A DNA stretch of 64,000 nt from Streptomyces formicae (GTDB lineage Bacteria; Actinomycetota; Actinomycetes; Streptomycetales; Streptomycetaceae). Positions 48,862 through 57,655 of the stretch are shown piece by piece. The stretch is taken from NCBI RefSeq assembly GCF_022647665.1, contig NZ_CP071872.1, positions 62,001 through 126,000 of the forward strand, given 5' to 3'. Under the pieces are notes generated by a model. That model was not told the DNA's origin. It was given only the letters and a program-made list of their open reading frames with translations, and made no database searches. Every line of letters starts with the position of its first letter. Within the stretch, counting starts at the first letter, position 1. The position numbers and the translations under genes are program-made.

Positions 48862-49749
48862 CTACACCGCGAAGCCGAAGTCCATGAGCTTCTTCGCGTC
48901 CGCGGTCCGGTTCGTCTCGGAGGTGGAGGCGAGAACGGTGCCGATGACGGTCTTGCCGTTGCGGGTCGCGGCGAAGACGAGGCAGTACTTGGCCAGCGCG
49001 CCGGAACCGGTCTTCACGCCGATGGCGCCGCTGTAGGTGCCCAGCAGCTTGTTCGTGTTGGTCCAGTCCATGTAGCGGTAGCCGCCGGTCTTCGTGGTGA
49101 CCTTCTGCCGCGTCGACTTCGTCTTGACGATCGCGCGGAACGTGGAGTTCTTCATCGCGCTGCTGGCGATCTTCGTCAGGTCGCGCGGCGTGGAGTAGTT
49201 CGAGCCATTGCTTATGCCGTCGAACGAGTCGAAGCGGGTGTTCTTCAGACCGAGGCCGGTGGCGGCCGCGTTCATCTTGCCGATGAACGACTTCACGCGC
49301 GCCTCACGCGTGGTGCCGGAGCCGAACTTGTCCGCGAGCGCGTATGCGGCGTCGCAGCCGGACGGCAGCATCAGCCCGTAGAGGAGCTGGCGGACGGTGA
49401 CCTTGTCGCCGACGATCAGGCGCGCCGACGAGGCGTTCTTGGAGACGATGTAGTCGCTGTACGCCTTCTGGATCGTGACCTTGGCGTCCAGGTTGAGGTT
49501 CGGCTGCGACAGTACCACCTTCGCCGTCATGATCTTGGTGGTGGAGCCGGTCGCGCGGCGGGTGTCCGCGGCCTTGGTGTAGAGGCTCTTCCCTGTGCTG
49601 TTGTTCATCACATAGCCGCCGGCGGCGACGATCGAGGGCGCGGTGGCCGCCTGCGCGGACGAGGCGGCCAGCGGCGAGACGGTCAGCAGGGCGCCGGTGA
49701 CGACGGTGACCGCGGCGGCTCTGCGCACGCCCGTGAAGCTGAATGTCAA
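48862..49749 (-). CDS. Secreted D-alanyl-D-alanine carboxypeptidase (K15-type penicillin-binding protein)
   Basis: A 295-residue class A low-mass penicillin-binding protein trimming or cross-linking peptidoglycan stem peptides. The signal peptide FTGVRRAAAVTVVTGALLTVSPLAASSAQA precedes the mature domain. The active-site triads are STTK (Ser69-Lys72), SGC (Ser130-Cys132) and KTG (246-248). SGC instead of the common SxN is typical of the Streptomyces K15 enzyme. TTG 49749 is chosen because GGAG lies 8 bases upstream and the signal peptide begins at once; an upstream ATG would give an unlikely 41-residue lead. Confidence 0.93.
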   Translation of the reverse strand: MTFSFTGVRRAAAVTVVTGALLTVSPLAASSAQAATAPSIVAAGGYVMNNSTGKSLYTKAADTRRATGSTTKIMTAKVVLSQPNLNLDAKVTIQKAYSDYIVSKNASSARLIVGDKVTVRQLLYGLMLPSGCDAAYALADKFGSGTTREARVKSFIGKMNAAATGLGLKNTRFDSFDGISNGSNYSTPRDLTKIASSAMKNSTFRAIVKTKSTRQKVTTKTGGYRYMDWTNTNKLLGTYSGAIGVKTGSGALAKYCLVFAATRNGKTVIGTVLASTSETNRTADAKKLMDFGFAV

Positions 49750-49936
49750 AGGAAACGCTCCGAATTCGCGAATGCGCTGAAAAGGGATGCATGGGGGCTC
49801 GTGGGAAAGAGACCCGACAGAGAGACTCCCGCGCGAGGCAAAAGGATGTACGCGTCCAGCGAAGTTGTCCAACCGCGGCCGTCCTGAATGCTGGACGCGA
49901 TCTCTGTTGCACCCCTCTTGTATTTATGCTGTGCGC

Positions 49937-50575
49937 ATGCCTGCCGCCCCCGCCGCCGACCGCGTCTACACGCACATCAAGCAAGCGGTACTCGACCGCC
50001 GTTACGAGGGCGGGACGCTCCTCACGGAGGGCGAGCTCGCCGAGGCCGTCGGCGTATCGCGGACCCCCGTGCGCGAGGCCCTGCTCAAGCTGGAGATGGA
50101 AGGGCTGCTCAAGCTCTACCCGAAGAAGGGCGCCCTCGTGCTCGCCGTCTCCGCGCAGGAGATCAGGGACGTCGTCGAAACCCGGCTGCTGGTCGAGGAG
50201 TTCGCCGTCCGTCAGGCCGTACCGGCGCCGCCCGCGCTGATCGCGCGGCTGGAGGAACTGCTGGAGGAGCAGCGGCGCCGGGCCGCCGCGGGCGACCTCG
50301 CCGAGGCCGCCGTCACCGACCGCTGCTTCCACGCCGAGATCGTCCGCCATGCCGGCAACCAGATCCTCGCCAGGCTCTACGACCAGATGCGCGACCGGCA
50401 GCTGCGCATGGGCGTCGCCGTGATGCAGGCCAGACCGGACCGGGTCGCCAAGAACATCACGGAGCACGCCGAGATCCTCGACCGGATCAGGGCGGGCGAC
50501 GCGGAGGGCGCCGCCGCGTGCGTACGGCAGCATCTGGGCTGGGTCAAGGTCCTGGTCCGGGGTGACGCCGGATGA
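49937..50575 (+). CDS. GntR/FadR-family transcriptional regulator
   Basis: A 212-residue regulator with an N-terminal winged helix (VYTHIKQAVLDRRYEGGTLLTEGELAEAVGVSRTPVREALLKLEMEGLL) and an all-helical FCD domain (FHAEIVRHAGNQILARLYDQMRDRQLR; ITEHAEILDRIRAGDAEGAAACVRQHL) with His ligands for metal or carboxylate. The ATG at 49937 follows a TATGCT -10 by 6 bases, so the mRNA may be leaderless. Its stop overlaps the start of the MFS gene, whose substrate it may sense. Confidence 0.9.
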   Translation: MPAAPAADRVYTHIKQAVLDRRYEGGTLLTEGELAEAVGVSRTPVREALLKLEMEGLLKLYPKKGALVLAVSAQEIRDVVETRLLVEEFAVRQAVPAPPALIARLEELLEEQRRRAAAGDLAEAAVTDRCFHAEIVRHAGNQILARLYDQMRDRQLRMGVAVMQARPDRVAKNITEHAEILDRIRAGDAEGAAACVRQHLGWVKVLVRGDAG

Positions 50576-51885
50576 GCGGCTCATCCCCGGCACTGCCCGT
50601 CTCACTGCCGGGCGACCCGCCCGGCGGCCGTCGCGCCTACGCGGTCTGGGGCATCGGCGTCGCCGTCTACTTCGTCGCCGTGATCTTCCGTACGTCGCTG
50701 GGCGTCGCCGGACTCGACGCCGCCGACCGCTTCGACGTCAACGCCTCCGCGCTCTCCACCTTCTCCATACTCCAGTTGCTCGTGTACGCGGGCATGCAGA
50801 TACCCGTCGGCCTGATGGTCGACCGGCTCGGTACCAAGAAGGTCCTCACCCTCGGCGTCGTCCTCTTCACGGTGGGCCAGCTCGGCTTCGCGCTCTCCCC
50901 CTCGTACGGCATGGCGCTCGCCTCCCGCGCGCTGCTCGGCTGCGGCGACGCGATGACCTTCATCAGCGTGCTGCGGCTCGGCGCGCGCTGGTTCCCGGTG
51001 CGGCACGGACCGCTGACGGCCCAGATCGCCGCGCTGTTCGGGATGGCCGGCAATCTCGTGTCGACGATGCTCATCGCCCGGCTGCTGCACGGCCTCGGCT
51101 GGACCGCCACGTTCGCCGGCAGCGCGCTCGCCGGCGTGGTCGTCCTCGTCCTGCTGGTGCTCTTCCTCAAGGACCACCCGGAGGGGTACGAGCCCGCCCC
51201 GGCCCGGCACACCGGGGCCGCCTTCGTCCGCCGGCAGATCGCCGCGTCCTGGCGCGAGCCCGGCACCCGGCTCGGCATGTGGGTGCACTTCACCACCCAG
51301 TTCCCGGCCATGGTGTTCCTGCTGCTGTGGGGGCTGCCGTTTCTCGTCGAGGCACAGGGCCTGTCGCGTCGGACGGCGGGCGAACTGCTCACGCTGGTCG
51401 TGGGCGTCAACATGGCCGTGGGACTGGTCTACGGCCAGATCATCGCCCGGCACCATGCGGCCAGGGCGCCGCTCGCGCTCGGCACGGTCGGGACGACGGC
51501 GGCGGTCTGGGCCGCGACCCTCGCCTACCCCGGTGAACAGGCGCCGATGTGGCTCCTCGTCACCCTGTGCTCGGTGCTGGGCGCCTGCGGCCCCGCCTCG
51601 ATGATCGGCTTCGACTTCGCCCGCCCCGCGAACCCGCCCGAGCGGCAGGGCACGGCGTCCGGGATCGTCAACGTGGGCGGGTTCACCGCCTCGATGACAA
51701 CGTTGCTCGCTGTCGGCGTGCTGCTGGACATGACCGGCGACAACTACCGGATCGCGTTCGCGTCCGTCTTCGTCCTGGAGGCGCTGGGGGTCGTCCAGAT
51801 CCTGCGGCTGCGGGCGCGCACGGCGCGGCGGGAGCGCGAACGGCTGGTGGCGAGCCGGGTGGAGGCCGTGCACGTACCGGTGTGA
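50572..51885 (+). CDS. MFS transporter
   Basis: A 437-residue major facilitator with about 12 helices. The loop 2-3 signature is GLMVDRLGTKKVL; a central cytosolic loop (KDHPEGYEPAPARHTG) separates the halves. It starts within the GntR stop (ATGA). The substrate is unknown; the regulator type suggests a carboxylate or related metabolite. Confidence 0.9.
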   Translation: MSGSSPALPVSLPGDPPGGRRAYAVWGIGVAVYFVAVIFRTSLGVAGLDAADRFDVNASALSTFSILQLLVYAGMQIPVGLMVDRLGTKKVLTLGVVLFTVGQLGFALSPSYGMALASRALLGCGDAMTFISVLRLGARWFPVRHGPLTAQIAALFGMAGNLVSTMLIARLLHGLGWTATFAGSALAGVVVLVLLVLFLKDHPEGYEPAPARHTGAAFVRRQIAASWREPGTRLGMWVHFTTQFPAMVFLLLWGLPFLVEAQGLSRRTAGELLTLVVGVNMAVGLVYGQIIARHHAARAPLALGTVGTTAAVWAATLAYPGEQAPMWLLVTLCSVLGACGPASMIGFDFARPANPPERQGTASGIVNVGGFTASMTTLLAVGVLLDMTGDNYRIAFASVFVLEALGVVQILRLRARTARRERERLVASRVEAVHVPV

Positions 51886-51900
51886 CCGGCCCGCCCGCAC

Positions 51901-51920
51901 GGCCCCGCCCGGGCGGGGCC
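51901..51920. terminator. Palindromic hairpin between convergent MFS and isomerase genes
   Basis: GGCCCCGCCCGGGCGGGGCC is a perfect 20-bp palindrome 16 bases after the MFS stop, followed by a second GC-rich imperfect repeat. Confidence 0.65.
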
Positions 51921-51954
51921 CGACTGCTGCGGCCCACCCGGGCGGGCTCGACCT

Positions 51955-52779
51955 CTACGGCGTGATCGCGAACGAGTCCAGGATGGCCGCCGCCATGTCC
52001 GCGTCGCCCTCGACCTTGATCCGGTCGGCGACGGCAGCGGGCCTGACCCGCCCCGTGGCGAGCCGTACGTACGTCTCCCAGTCCAGCGCGAACGTCACCG
52101 CAGGACCCAGCGACGGCGCTCCGTCGACCGTCCCGCGTCCGTCCGCGTCGACGCGGACGGTCCGCAGGAACTCCAGGGGCCCGCTGACGTCGAAGACGAC
52201 GGCGGAGTTCGGCGGGGCGCCCGCGTCCTTCGCGACGACCTTCGGCAGGACCGCGAGGAAGTTGTCGCGGGCGACGAGCGCGGCGGGGGAGTCGAGGTTG
52301 CCCGGCTTGCCGAGCGCCGTCCGTAGATCCTGCTCGTGCACCCAGACGTCGAACGCCCGCATCCGGTACGCCAGCTCCAGCGTCTGCTCGGCGCCGAGCG
52401 GGGCGCGGACCATGGTCTCGGGCGAGCGGCTCTCGTTCCGCAGCTGCCGGTTCCGCCGGATGATCGTGTATTCCAGCTCGGAGGTCATCTCGGGCGCCGT
52501 GTGGTGGCGGCGCACATCGACCTGCATCTCCATGTAGCGCGAGAACTCACTGCGCACATGGTAGAGGTCGCGGGGCAGCGTGTGGATCGGCCGGGGGTCA
52601 CCGAGCATCTCGCACTCCATGCCGATGACATGCGACACGATGTCGCGCACCGACCACCCTGGGCACGGCGTTGCGCGGTTCCACTCACCCTCCGCGAGCG
52701 GCTGCACCAGCTCGGATATCGCTTCGATGGAGTGGGTCCAGGCGTCGGCGTAGGTCTGGAGACTGGGATGGACGGTCAC
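51955..52779 (-). CDS. Maleylpyruvate-isomerase-family mycothiol-dependent enzyme (DinB fold)
   Basis: A 274-residue protein of the MDMPI/DinB_2 superfamily. The N-terminal helical bundle carries the metal-binding His residues (WSVRDIVSHVIGMECEML; FDVWVHEQDLR), and a C-terminal lipid-transfer-like domain follows (VDADGRGTVDGAPSLGPAVTFALDWETYVRLATGR). Family members use mycothiol in thiol-dependent isomerase or transferase reactions. GTG 52779 has GAGGGG 6 bases upstream. The substrate is unknown. Confidence 0.87.
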   Translation of the reverse strand: MTVHPSLQTYADAWTHSIEAISELVQPLAEGEWNRATPCPGWSVRDIVSHVIGMECEMLGDPRPIHTLPRDLYHVRSEFSRYMEMQVDVRRHHTAPEMTSELEYTIIRRNRQLRNESRSPETMVRAPLGAEQTLELAYRMRAFDVWVHEQDLRTALGKPGNLDSPAALVARDNFLAVLPKVVAKDAGAPPNSAVVFDVSGPLEFLRTVRVDADGRGTVDGAPSLGPAVTFALDWETYVRLATGRVRPAAVADRIKVEGDADMAAAILDSFAITP

Positions 52780-52946
52780 GGAACCCCTCGGCGGTTGTGC
52801 GCGGGCTGGGTGCTGGGCAGCTCTGCCGGGGGTCTTGGGGGTGACCCCGGGACAGAACAGTACGCTGCCACCGGGCACCCCGGCAGTGCTTTCGTGTGAC
52901 GATCGTAGGCCCGTGTTGACGACTCGAATGCCAGGACGGTGGTAGT

Positions 52947-53738
52947 GTGCGCGCCTCGCTCATTCAGATCGCAGTAGACCCGGACGAATCGGTTGATTCC
53001 CGTAGGCGGCGCGCCGCCTCGCTCGTACGCGCGCAGGCCGGCGCCGATCTCGTCGTCCTCCCCGAGCTGTGGCCCGTCGGCGCCTTCGCCTACGAGTCGT
53101 TCGCGACGGAAGCGGAACCGCTCGAAGGCCCCACGTACGAGGCGATGGCGAAGGCGGCGAGCGACGCGGGCGTCTGGCTGCACGCGGGCTCCATCGTCGA
53201 GAGGGACGCCGAAGGGCTGCTCTACAACACCTCCCTCGTCTTCTCCCCCACCGGCGAGCTCGCCCGCGCCTACCGCAAGATCCACCGCTTCGGCTTCGAC
53301 AAGGGCGAGGCAGTGCTGATGGCCGCGGGCACCGAACTCGTCACCGTCCCCCTCCCCGCCGCCACCCTCGGCCTCGCCACCTGCTACGACCTCCGCTTCC
53401 CCGAGCTCTTCCGCGGCCTCGTCGACGCGGGCGCCGACGTTCTCGTCATCGCCGCCGGCTGGCCCGAACGCCGCCGCGCCCACTGGACCCTCCTCGCCCG
53501 CGCCCGCGCGGTCGAGAACCAGTGCTACGTCCTCGCCGTCGGCTGCTCCGGCACCCACGCGGGCGTCCCCCAGGCCGGCCACAGCCTCGTCGTCGACCCC
53601 TGGGGCGAGGTCCTCGCGGAGGCAGGCCCGGACGAGGAGACCCTCACGGTCGACCTCGACCCCACGAAGCCGGCCGAGACCCGCGACCAGTTCCCGGCCC
53701 TGAAGGACCGCGTCCTGGGCCTCCCGACGCCAGGCTGA
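52947..53738 (+). CDS. Carbon-nitrogen hydrolase (nitrilase superfamily)
   Basis: A 263-residue amidase-type enzyme with the intact Glu40-Lys111-Cys146 triad (LVVLPELW; YRKIHRFGFDKGE; LATCYDLRFPELF). The C-terminal part shows AVGCSGTHAGVPQAGHSLVVDPWGEVLAEAG. This subgroup resembles omega-amidase or deaminated-glutathione amidase. GTG 52947 begins the conserved first strand ASLIQIAV. A TTGACG -35-like element lies at 52916-52921, but no convincing -10 is seen. Confidence 0.9.
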   Translation: MRASLIQIAVDPDESVDSRRRRAASLVRAQAGADLVVLPELWPVGAFAYESFATEAEPLEGPTYEAMAKAASDAGVWLHAGSIVERDAEGLLYNTSLVFSPTGELARAYRKIHRFGFDKGEAVLMAAGTELVTVPLPAATLGLATCYDLRFPELFRGLVDAGADVLVIAAGWPERRRAHWTLLARARAVENQCYVLAVGCSGTHAGVPQAGHSLVVDPWGEVLAEAGPDEETLTVDLDPTKPAETRDQFPALKDRVLGLPTPG

Positions 53739-53943
53739 TCCGGTCGACGTGCAGGTGGAGCAGGGCACCGTACTCGGCGTACCGCTTACGCTCCACCACG
53801 CGGTCGGTCTCCGCGGTCGATTCCGAGGTGACCTCGACGATCAGAAGTGTCTGGTCGGGAAGGAGTGCGTTGGCACCGGTGGCGAGCTCCTCCGGGACGA
53901 CGGCGGGTAAGGCGGGGATGCCGGGATGGCACTCTTGAACCAT
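53644..53943 (-). pseudogene. Uma2-family endonuclease remnant
   Basis: The minus-strand frame encodes about 66 residues alignable with the middle of Uma2 (DUF820) nucleases: PDQTLLIVEVTSESTAETDRVVERKRYAEYGALLHLHVD. Typical members have about 190 residues; the N-terminal third is missing, and the C-terminal third is replaced by unrelated sequence over the nitrilase 3' end. It fills the 203-bp gap between two plus-strand genes. A decayed copy is more likely than a working small gene. Confidence 0.65.
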
Positions 53944-55774
53944 GAACGATGCAGCCCCGGCGCCCACCCCCGCGCCCCGCCGCCGTGCCCGTGTCCGTGC
54001 TCCCGAGCTGGTCGGCAAGGGGGGCTGGCTCAATACCGGAGGCAAGGAGCTCACCCTCGCCGACCTGCGAGGTAAGTGCGTTGTTGTTGATTTCTGGACC
54101 TTCTGCTGCATCAACTGCCTGCACGTCCTGGACGAGCTGCGCGAGCTGGAGGAGAAGCACCGGGACACCCTGGTGATCGTCGGGGTGCACTCGCCGAAGT
54201 TCGTGCACGAGGCCGAGCACCAGGCCGTCGTCGACGCCGTCGAGCGGTACGAGGTGCACCACCCGGTGCTCGACGACCCCGAGCTCGCGACCTGGAAGCA
54301 GTACGCCGTGCGGGCGTGGCCGACGCTGGTCGTCATCGACCCCGAGGGGTACGTCGTCGCGCAGCACGCCGGTGAGGGGCATGCGCACGCCATCGAGCGG
54401 CTCGTGGAGGAGCTGGAGGCGGAGCACGGCGCGAAGGGGACGCTGCGGCGCGGGGACGGGCCGTACGTGCCGCCGGAGCCCGCCGCGACCGATCTGCGGT
54501 TCCCGGGCAAGGCCGTCGTGCTGCCGTCGGGGAACATCCTGGTCTCCGACTCGACCCGGCATCAGCTGGTCGAGCTGGCGGCGGACGGTGAGACCGTCGT
54601 GCGGCGCATCGGGGACGGGGAGTTCCGGGAGCCGCAGGGGCTCGCGCTGCTGCCTGGGGGTACCTCCCAGGCCGGAGGCTCTGGGGGAGGCAAGGTGATC
54701 GTCGCCGACACCGTGAACCACGCGCTGCGTACGTACGACCCGGAGACCGGCGTGATCGAGCGTGTCGCCGGGACGGGGCGGCAGTGGTGGCAGGGGTCGC
54801 CGACGGCGGGGCCCGCCCTGGAGGTGGATCTGTCCTCGCCGTGGGACGTGGCCTGGTGGCAGGGCAAGGTGTGGATCGCGATGGCGGGCGTCCACCAGCT
54901 GTGGACGTACGACCCGGAGACCGGGACGGTCCGGGCGGCGGCCGGTACGACCAACGAGGGGCTCGTCGACGGGCCGGCCGCCGAGGCGTGGTTCGCGCAG
55001 CCGTCCGGGCTCGCCGCCAGCGATGACCGGCTGTGGATCGCCGACTCGGAGACCTCGGCGCTGCGCTGGATCGACACCGAGGGCGTCGTCCACACCGCCG
55101 TCGGCACCGGCCTGTTCGACTTCGGCCACCGGGACGGCGCCGCCGGCCAGGCGCTGCTCCAGCACCCGCTCGGCGTCACCGCGCTGCCCGACGGCTCGGT
55201 CGCGGTGGCCGACACGTACAACCACGCGCTGCGCCGTTACGACCCGGCGAGCGGTGAGGTGACGACCCTCGCCACCGATCTGCGCGAGCCGTCCGCGGCC
55301 GTGCTGGACGGCGACGAGATCGTGGTCGTCGAGTCGGCCCGGCACCGGCTGACCCGGCTGCGGCTGCCCGAGGAGGCCGTGCGGGTCGAGGCGGTCGCCC
55401 ACCGCACCCAGCGCGCAGCGACCGACATCGCCCCGGGCACGCTGCGGCTGGACGTGGTCTTCCAGGCCCCGGCCGGCCAGAAACTGGACACGCGTTACGG
55501 CCCCTCCACCCGGCTGCTGGTCTCCTCGACCCCGCCGGAGCTGCTCGCCGCCGGTGAGGGTGCGGGCACGGACCTCTTCCGCGAGCTGGAGCTCGACCCG
55601 GCGGTGACGGAGGGCGTGCTGCACGTATCGGCGATGGCGGCGTCGTGCGACGACGACCCGGCGAACGAGTACCCGGCCTGCCATGTCCACCAGCAGGACT
55701 GGGGCGTTCCGGTCCGTGTGACGGCCGAGGGCGACTCCCGGCTGGCGCTCGTGCTCGCGGGCATGGACGAGTAG
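53942..55774 (+). CDS. Thioredoxin-like domain fused to NHL beta-propeller
   Basis: A 610-residue protein. Residues 20-170 form an AhpC/TlpA-type thioredoxin domain with CCINC; the redox pair is Cys56 and Cys59 (WTFCCINCLHVLDEL). From about 180 NHL repeats follow (GNILVSDSTRHQLVEL; VIVADTVNHALRTYD; LWIADSETSALRWID; VAVADTYNHALRRYD), then a C-terminal domain near residues 500-600. The architecture is like NHLRC2. No signal peptide, so probably cytoplasmic. A Gly/Ser-rich 12-residue insert near residue 238 is encoded by a palindromic repeat-like sequence (54653-54690). Confidence 0.92.
   Translation: MNDAAPAPTPAPRRRARVRAPELVGKGGWLNTGGKELTLADLRGKCVVVDFWTFCCINCLHVLDELRELEEKHRDTLVIVGVHSPKFVHEAEHQAVVDAVERYEVHHPVLDDPELATWKQYAVRAWPTLVVIDPEGYVVAQHAGEGHAHAIERLVEELEAEHGAKGTLRRGDGPYVPPEPAATDLRFPGKAVVLPSGNILVSDSTRHQLVELAADGETVVRRIGDGEFREPQGLALLPGGTSQAGGSGGGKVIVADTVNHALRTYDPETGVIERVAGTGRQWWQGSPTAGPALEVDLSSPWDVAWWQGKVWIAMAGVHQLWTYDPETGTVRAAAGTTNEGLVDGPAAEAWFAQPSGLAASDDRLWIADSETSALRWIDTEGVVHTAVGTGLFDFGHRDGAAGQALLQHPLGVTALPDGSVAVADTYNHALRRYDPASGEVTTLATDLREPSAAVLDGDEIVVVESARHRLTRLRLPEEAVRVEAVAHRTQRAATDIAPGTLRLDVVFQAPAGQKLDTRYGPSTRLLVSSTPPELLAAGEGAGTDLFRELELDPAVTEGVLHVSAMAASCDDDPANEYPACHVHQQDWGVPVRVTAEGDSRLALVLAGMDE
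54653..54690. repeat. Dispersed palindromic element inserted in frame in the thioredoxin-NHL gene
   Basis: CCTGGGGGTACCTCCCAGG is a near-perfect palindrome followed by a CTGGGGGAGG tail, a form that recurs in many Streptomyces genomes (recalled, not searched). It adds about 12 residues (GGTSQAGGSGGG) between two propeller strands without breaking the frame. Confidence 0.55.
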
Positions 55775-55818
55775 GTCCTCCGGGCACCGACGCCGGCCCC
55801 CCGGCACCGGCACCGACG

Positions 55819-55849
55819 CCGGCCCCGGCCCTGTCAGGGCCGGGGCCGG
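55819..55849. terminator. 15-bp-stem hairpin after thioredoxin-NHL gene
   Basis: CCGGCCCCGGCCCTG-T-CAGGGCCGGGGCCGG lies between convergent genes (stops at 55774 and 55870). Confidence 0.8.
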
Positions 55850-55869
55850 GGTGGGTACCGGACGCCGCG

Positions 55870-56100
55870 TCAGCGGGGGTAGCCGGTCGAACGGCCCTCG
55901 TCGGTGATCGTCGCAGCGACCGGTGGCACCACCGCCCGCCGCCGGCGCGCGATGCTGGTGAACGTGGCGACGCCGATGATGCCGACCGCCATCATGATCA
56001 ATCCGACCATGTCGAGGTTGACGCTCTCCACCTCCCAGTCGGTCGCGAAGGTGAGGATCGCTCCCGCACCGATCAGCAGGATGCAGCCTCCCAAGCCCAT
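55870..56100 (-). CDS. Small two-helix membrane protein (DUF6458-like)
   Basis: A 76-residue protein with two predicted helices (LGGCILLIGAGAILTFA and VGLIMMAVGIIGVATFTSI), a short charged loop between them and a basic, polar C-terminus. GGAGGTG precedes the ATG at a good distance. Function unknown; widely conserved in actinobacteria as a single small membrane protein. Confidence 0.85.
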   Translation of the reverse strand: MGLGGCILLIGAGAILTFATDWEVESVNLDMVGLIMMAVGIIGVATFTSIARRRRAVVPPVAATITDEGRSTGYPR

Positions 56101-56226
56101 GATTCACCTCCGGAATCAGCTAGGCACACCGGGTACCCCGACCCGTGGCACCTAAGCAGGGGAGGCGGGCTGACGACGGCTCAGGCCAAGTCTCAGTCCA
56201 AGGCTCAGGCCCAGGCGGCCGCCCCG

Positions 56227-57540
56227 TCACTCCTCCAGGAACGCCACCAGCGCGTTCGCCAGCAGGTACGGGTCGTCCGCCCCGCACAGCTCGCGCGCGC
56301 TGTGCATCGACAGGATCGCGACACCGATGTCGACGGTGCGGATGCCGTGCCGGGCGGCGGTGATGGGGCCGATCGTCGTGCCGCACGGCATCGCGTTGTT
56401 GGAGACGAACGTCTGCCACGGCACCCCGGCGCGCTCGCACGCCGCCGCGAAGACGGCGCGGCCGCTGCCGTCGGTCGCGTACCGCTGGTTGACGTTGACC
56501 TTGAGGATCGGGCCGCCGTTGGCGCGCGGGTGGTGCGTCGGGTCGTGGCGCTCCGCGTAGTTGGGGTGGACGGCGTGGCCGGTGTCGGAGGAGAGGCAGA
56601 CCGTGGCGGCGAAGGCGCGCGCCCGGTCCTCGTACGTGCCGCCGCGGGCGAAGACCGAGCGCTCCAGCACGGAGCCGAGCAGCGGCCCGTCCGCGCCGGT
56701 GTCCGCCTGGGAGCCGTTCTCCTCGTGGTCGAAGGCGGCGAGCACCGGGATGTACGAGAGGCCCCCGCGGGCGGACGCGGCGGCGAGCGCGGCCGTGCCG
56801 GCGTGCACGGAGAGCAGGTTGTCCATCCGCGGGCCGGCCACCAGCTCGCGGTCGCGGCCGAGGTGGGCGGGCGGCTCGACGGAGTGGGTCATCAGGTCCC
56901 AGCCGGTGACCTCGCCCGCCGCGAGCCCGGTCTCCTGCTCCAGGAAGGCGATCAGGTCGCCCTCGTCGACGGAGTCGCCCAGGCCCCAGATGGGCTGCAT
57001 GTGCCTCTGCTTGTCGAGCTGGAGGCCCTTCTCGTGGATCGAGCGGTCCATGTGGATGGCGAGCTGCGGCACGCGCAGCAGCGGCCGGTCGATGCTGACG
57101 AGGCGGCTCGTGCCGTCGCGCAGCGAGAGCCGGCCGGCCAGGCCGAGGTCGCGGTCGAGCCAGGAGTTGAGCAGCGGTCCGCCGTAGATCTCGACGGCGA
57201 CCTGCCGCCAGCCGTGCGCGCCCATGTCGGGCTGCGGCTTGACCCGCAGATTGGGCGAGTCGGTGTGGGCCCCGATGATCCGGAACGGGGTGTGCGGCTC
57301 GGCACCTTCGGGGACGTACCAGGCGATGATCGCGCCGCCCCGCAGCACGTACTTCCCGCCACTGGTCCCGTCCCAGGCGTCGGCTTCCTCGACCTGCCGG
57401 AAGCCGGCCTTCTCCAGGCGCGCGGCGGCGTTGGCCACGGCGTGGTACGGCGACGGGGAGGCCGCCAGGAAGGACATGAGGTCGTCGGTGTGGCCGCGGT
57501 CGAAGGGGGCGGTTTCGAGGCGGGCGGGTTCGCTGCTCAT
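56227..57540 (-). CDS. M18-family metallo-aminopeptidase
   Basis: A 437-residue zinc aminopeptidase of the aspartyl-aminopeptidase type. The N-terminal LMSFLAASPSPYHAVANAAARLEKAGF is diagnostic. Metal ligands occur in GAHTDSPNLRVKP, DHEENGS, SSDTGHAVHPNY and the final MPCGTTIGPITAARHGIRTVDIG. ATG 57540 has AAGGTGAG upstream. It releases acidic N-terminal residues from peptides in the cytoplasm. Confidence 0.94.
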   Translation of the reverse strand: MSSEPARLETAPFDRGHTDDLMSFLAASPSPYHAVANAAARLEKAGFRQVEEADAWDGTSGGKYVLRGGAIIAWYVPEGAEPHTPFRIIGAHTDSPNLRVKPQPDMGAHGWRQVAVEIYGGPLLNSWLDRDLGLAGRLSLRDGTSRLVSIDRPLLRVPQLAIHMDRSIHEKGLQLDKQRHMQPIWGLGDSVDEGDLIAFLEQETGLAAGEVTGWDLMTHSVEPPAHLGRDRELVAGPRMDNLLSVHAGTAALAAASARGGLSYIPVLAAFDHEENGSQADTGADGPLLGSVLERSVFARGGTYEDRARAFAATVCLSSDTGHAVHPNYAERHDPTHHPRANGGPILKVNVNQRYATDGSGRAVFAAACERAGVPWQTFVSNNAMPCGTTIGPITAARHGIRTVDIGVAILSMHSARELCGADDPYLLANALVAFLEE

Positions 57541-57560
57541 GTTGCTCACCTTAACGAGGG

Positions 57561-57598
57561 ACGGGGGCCCGCTCCCCGGATGAGGAGCGGGCCCCCGT
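57561..57598. terminator. 15-bp-stem terminator downstream of the large acyl-CoA dehydrogenase
   Basis: ACGGGGGCCCGCTCC-N8-GGAGCGGGCCCCCGT, between the M18 start and the dehydrogenase stop at 57656 on the same strand. A 9-bp ACCCAGCGG repeat (57609-57650) follows. Confidence 0.8.
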
Positions 57599-57655
57599 AC
57601 GAAGGGACGTACCCAGCGGACCCAGCGGACCCAGCGACCCAGCGGACCAGGAGGA

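Noticed and set aside
53786..56107. A 773-codon minus-strand frame
   Set aside because: Mostly antisense to the thioredoxin-NHL gene, with low-complexity His/Arg/Gly composition and no domain.
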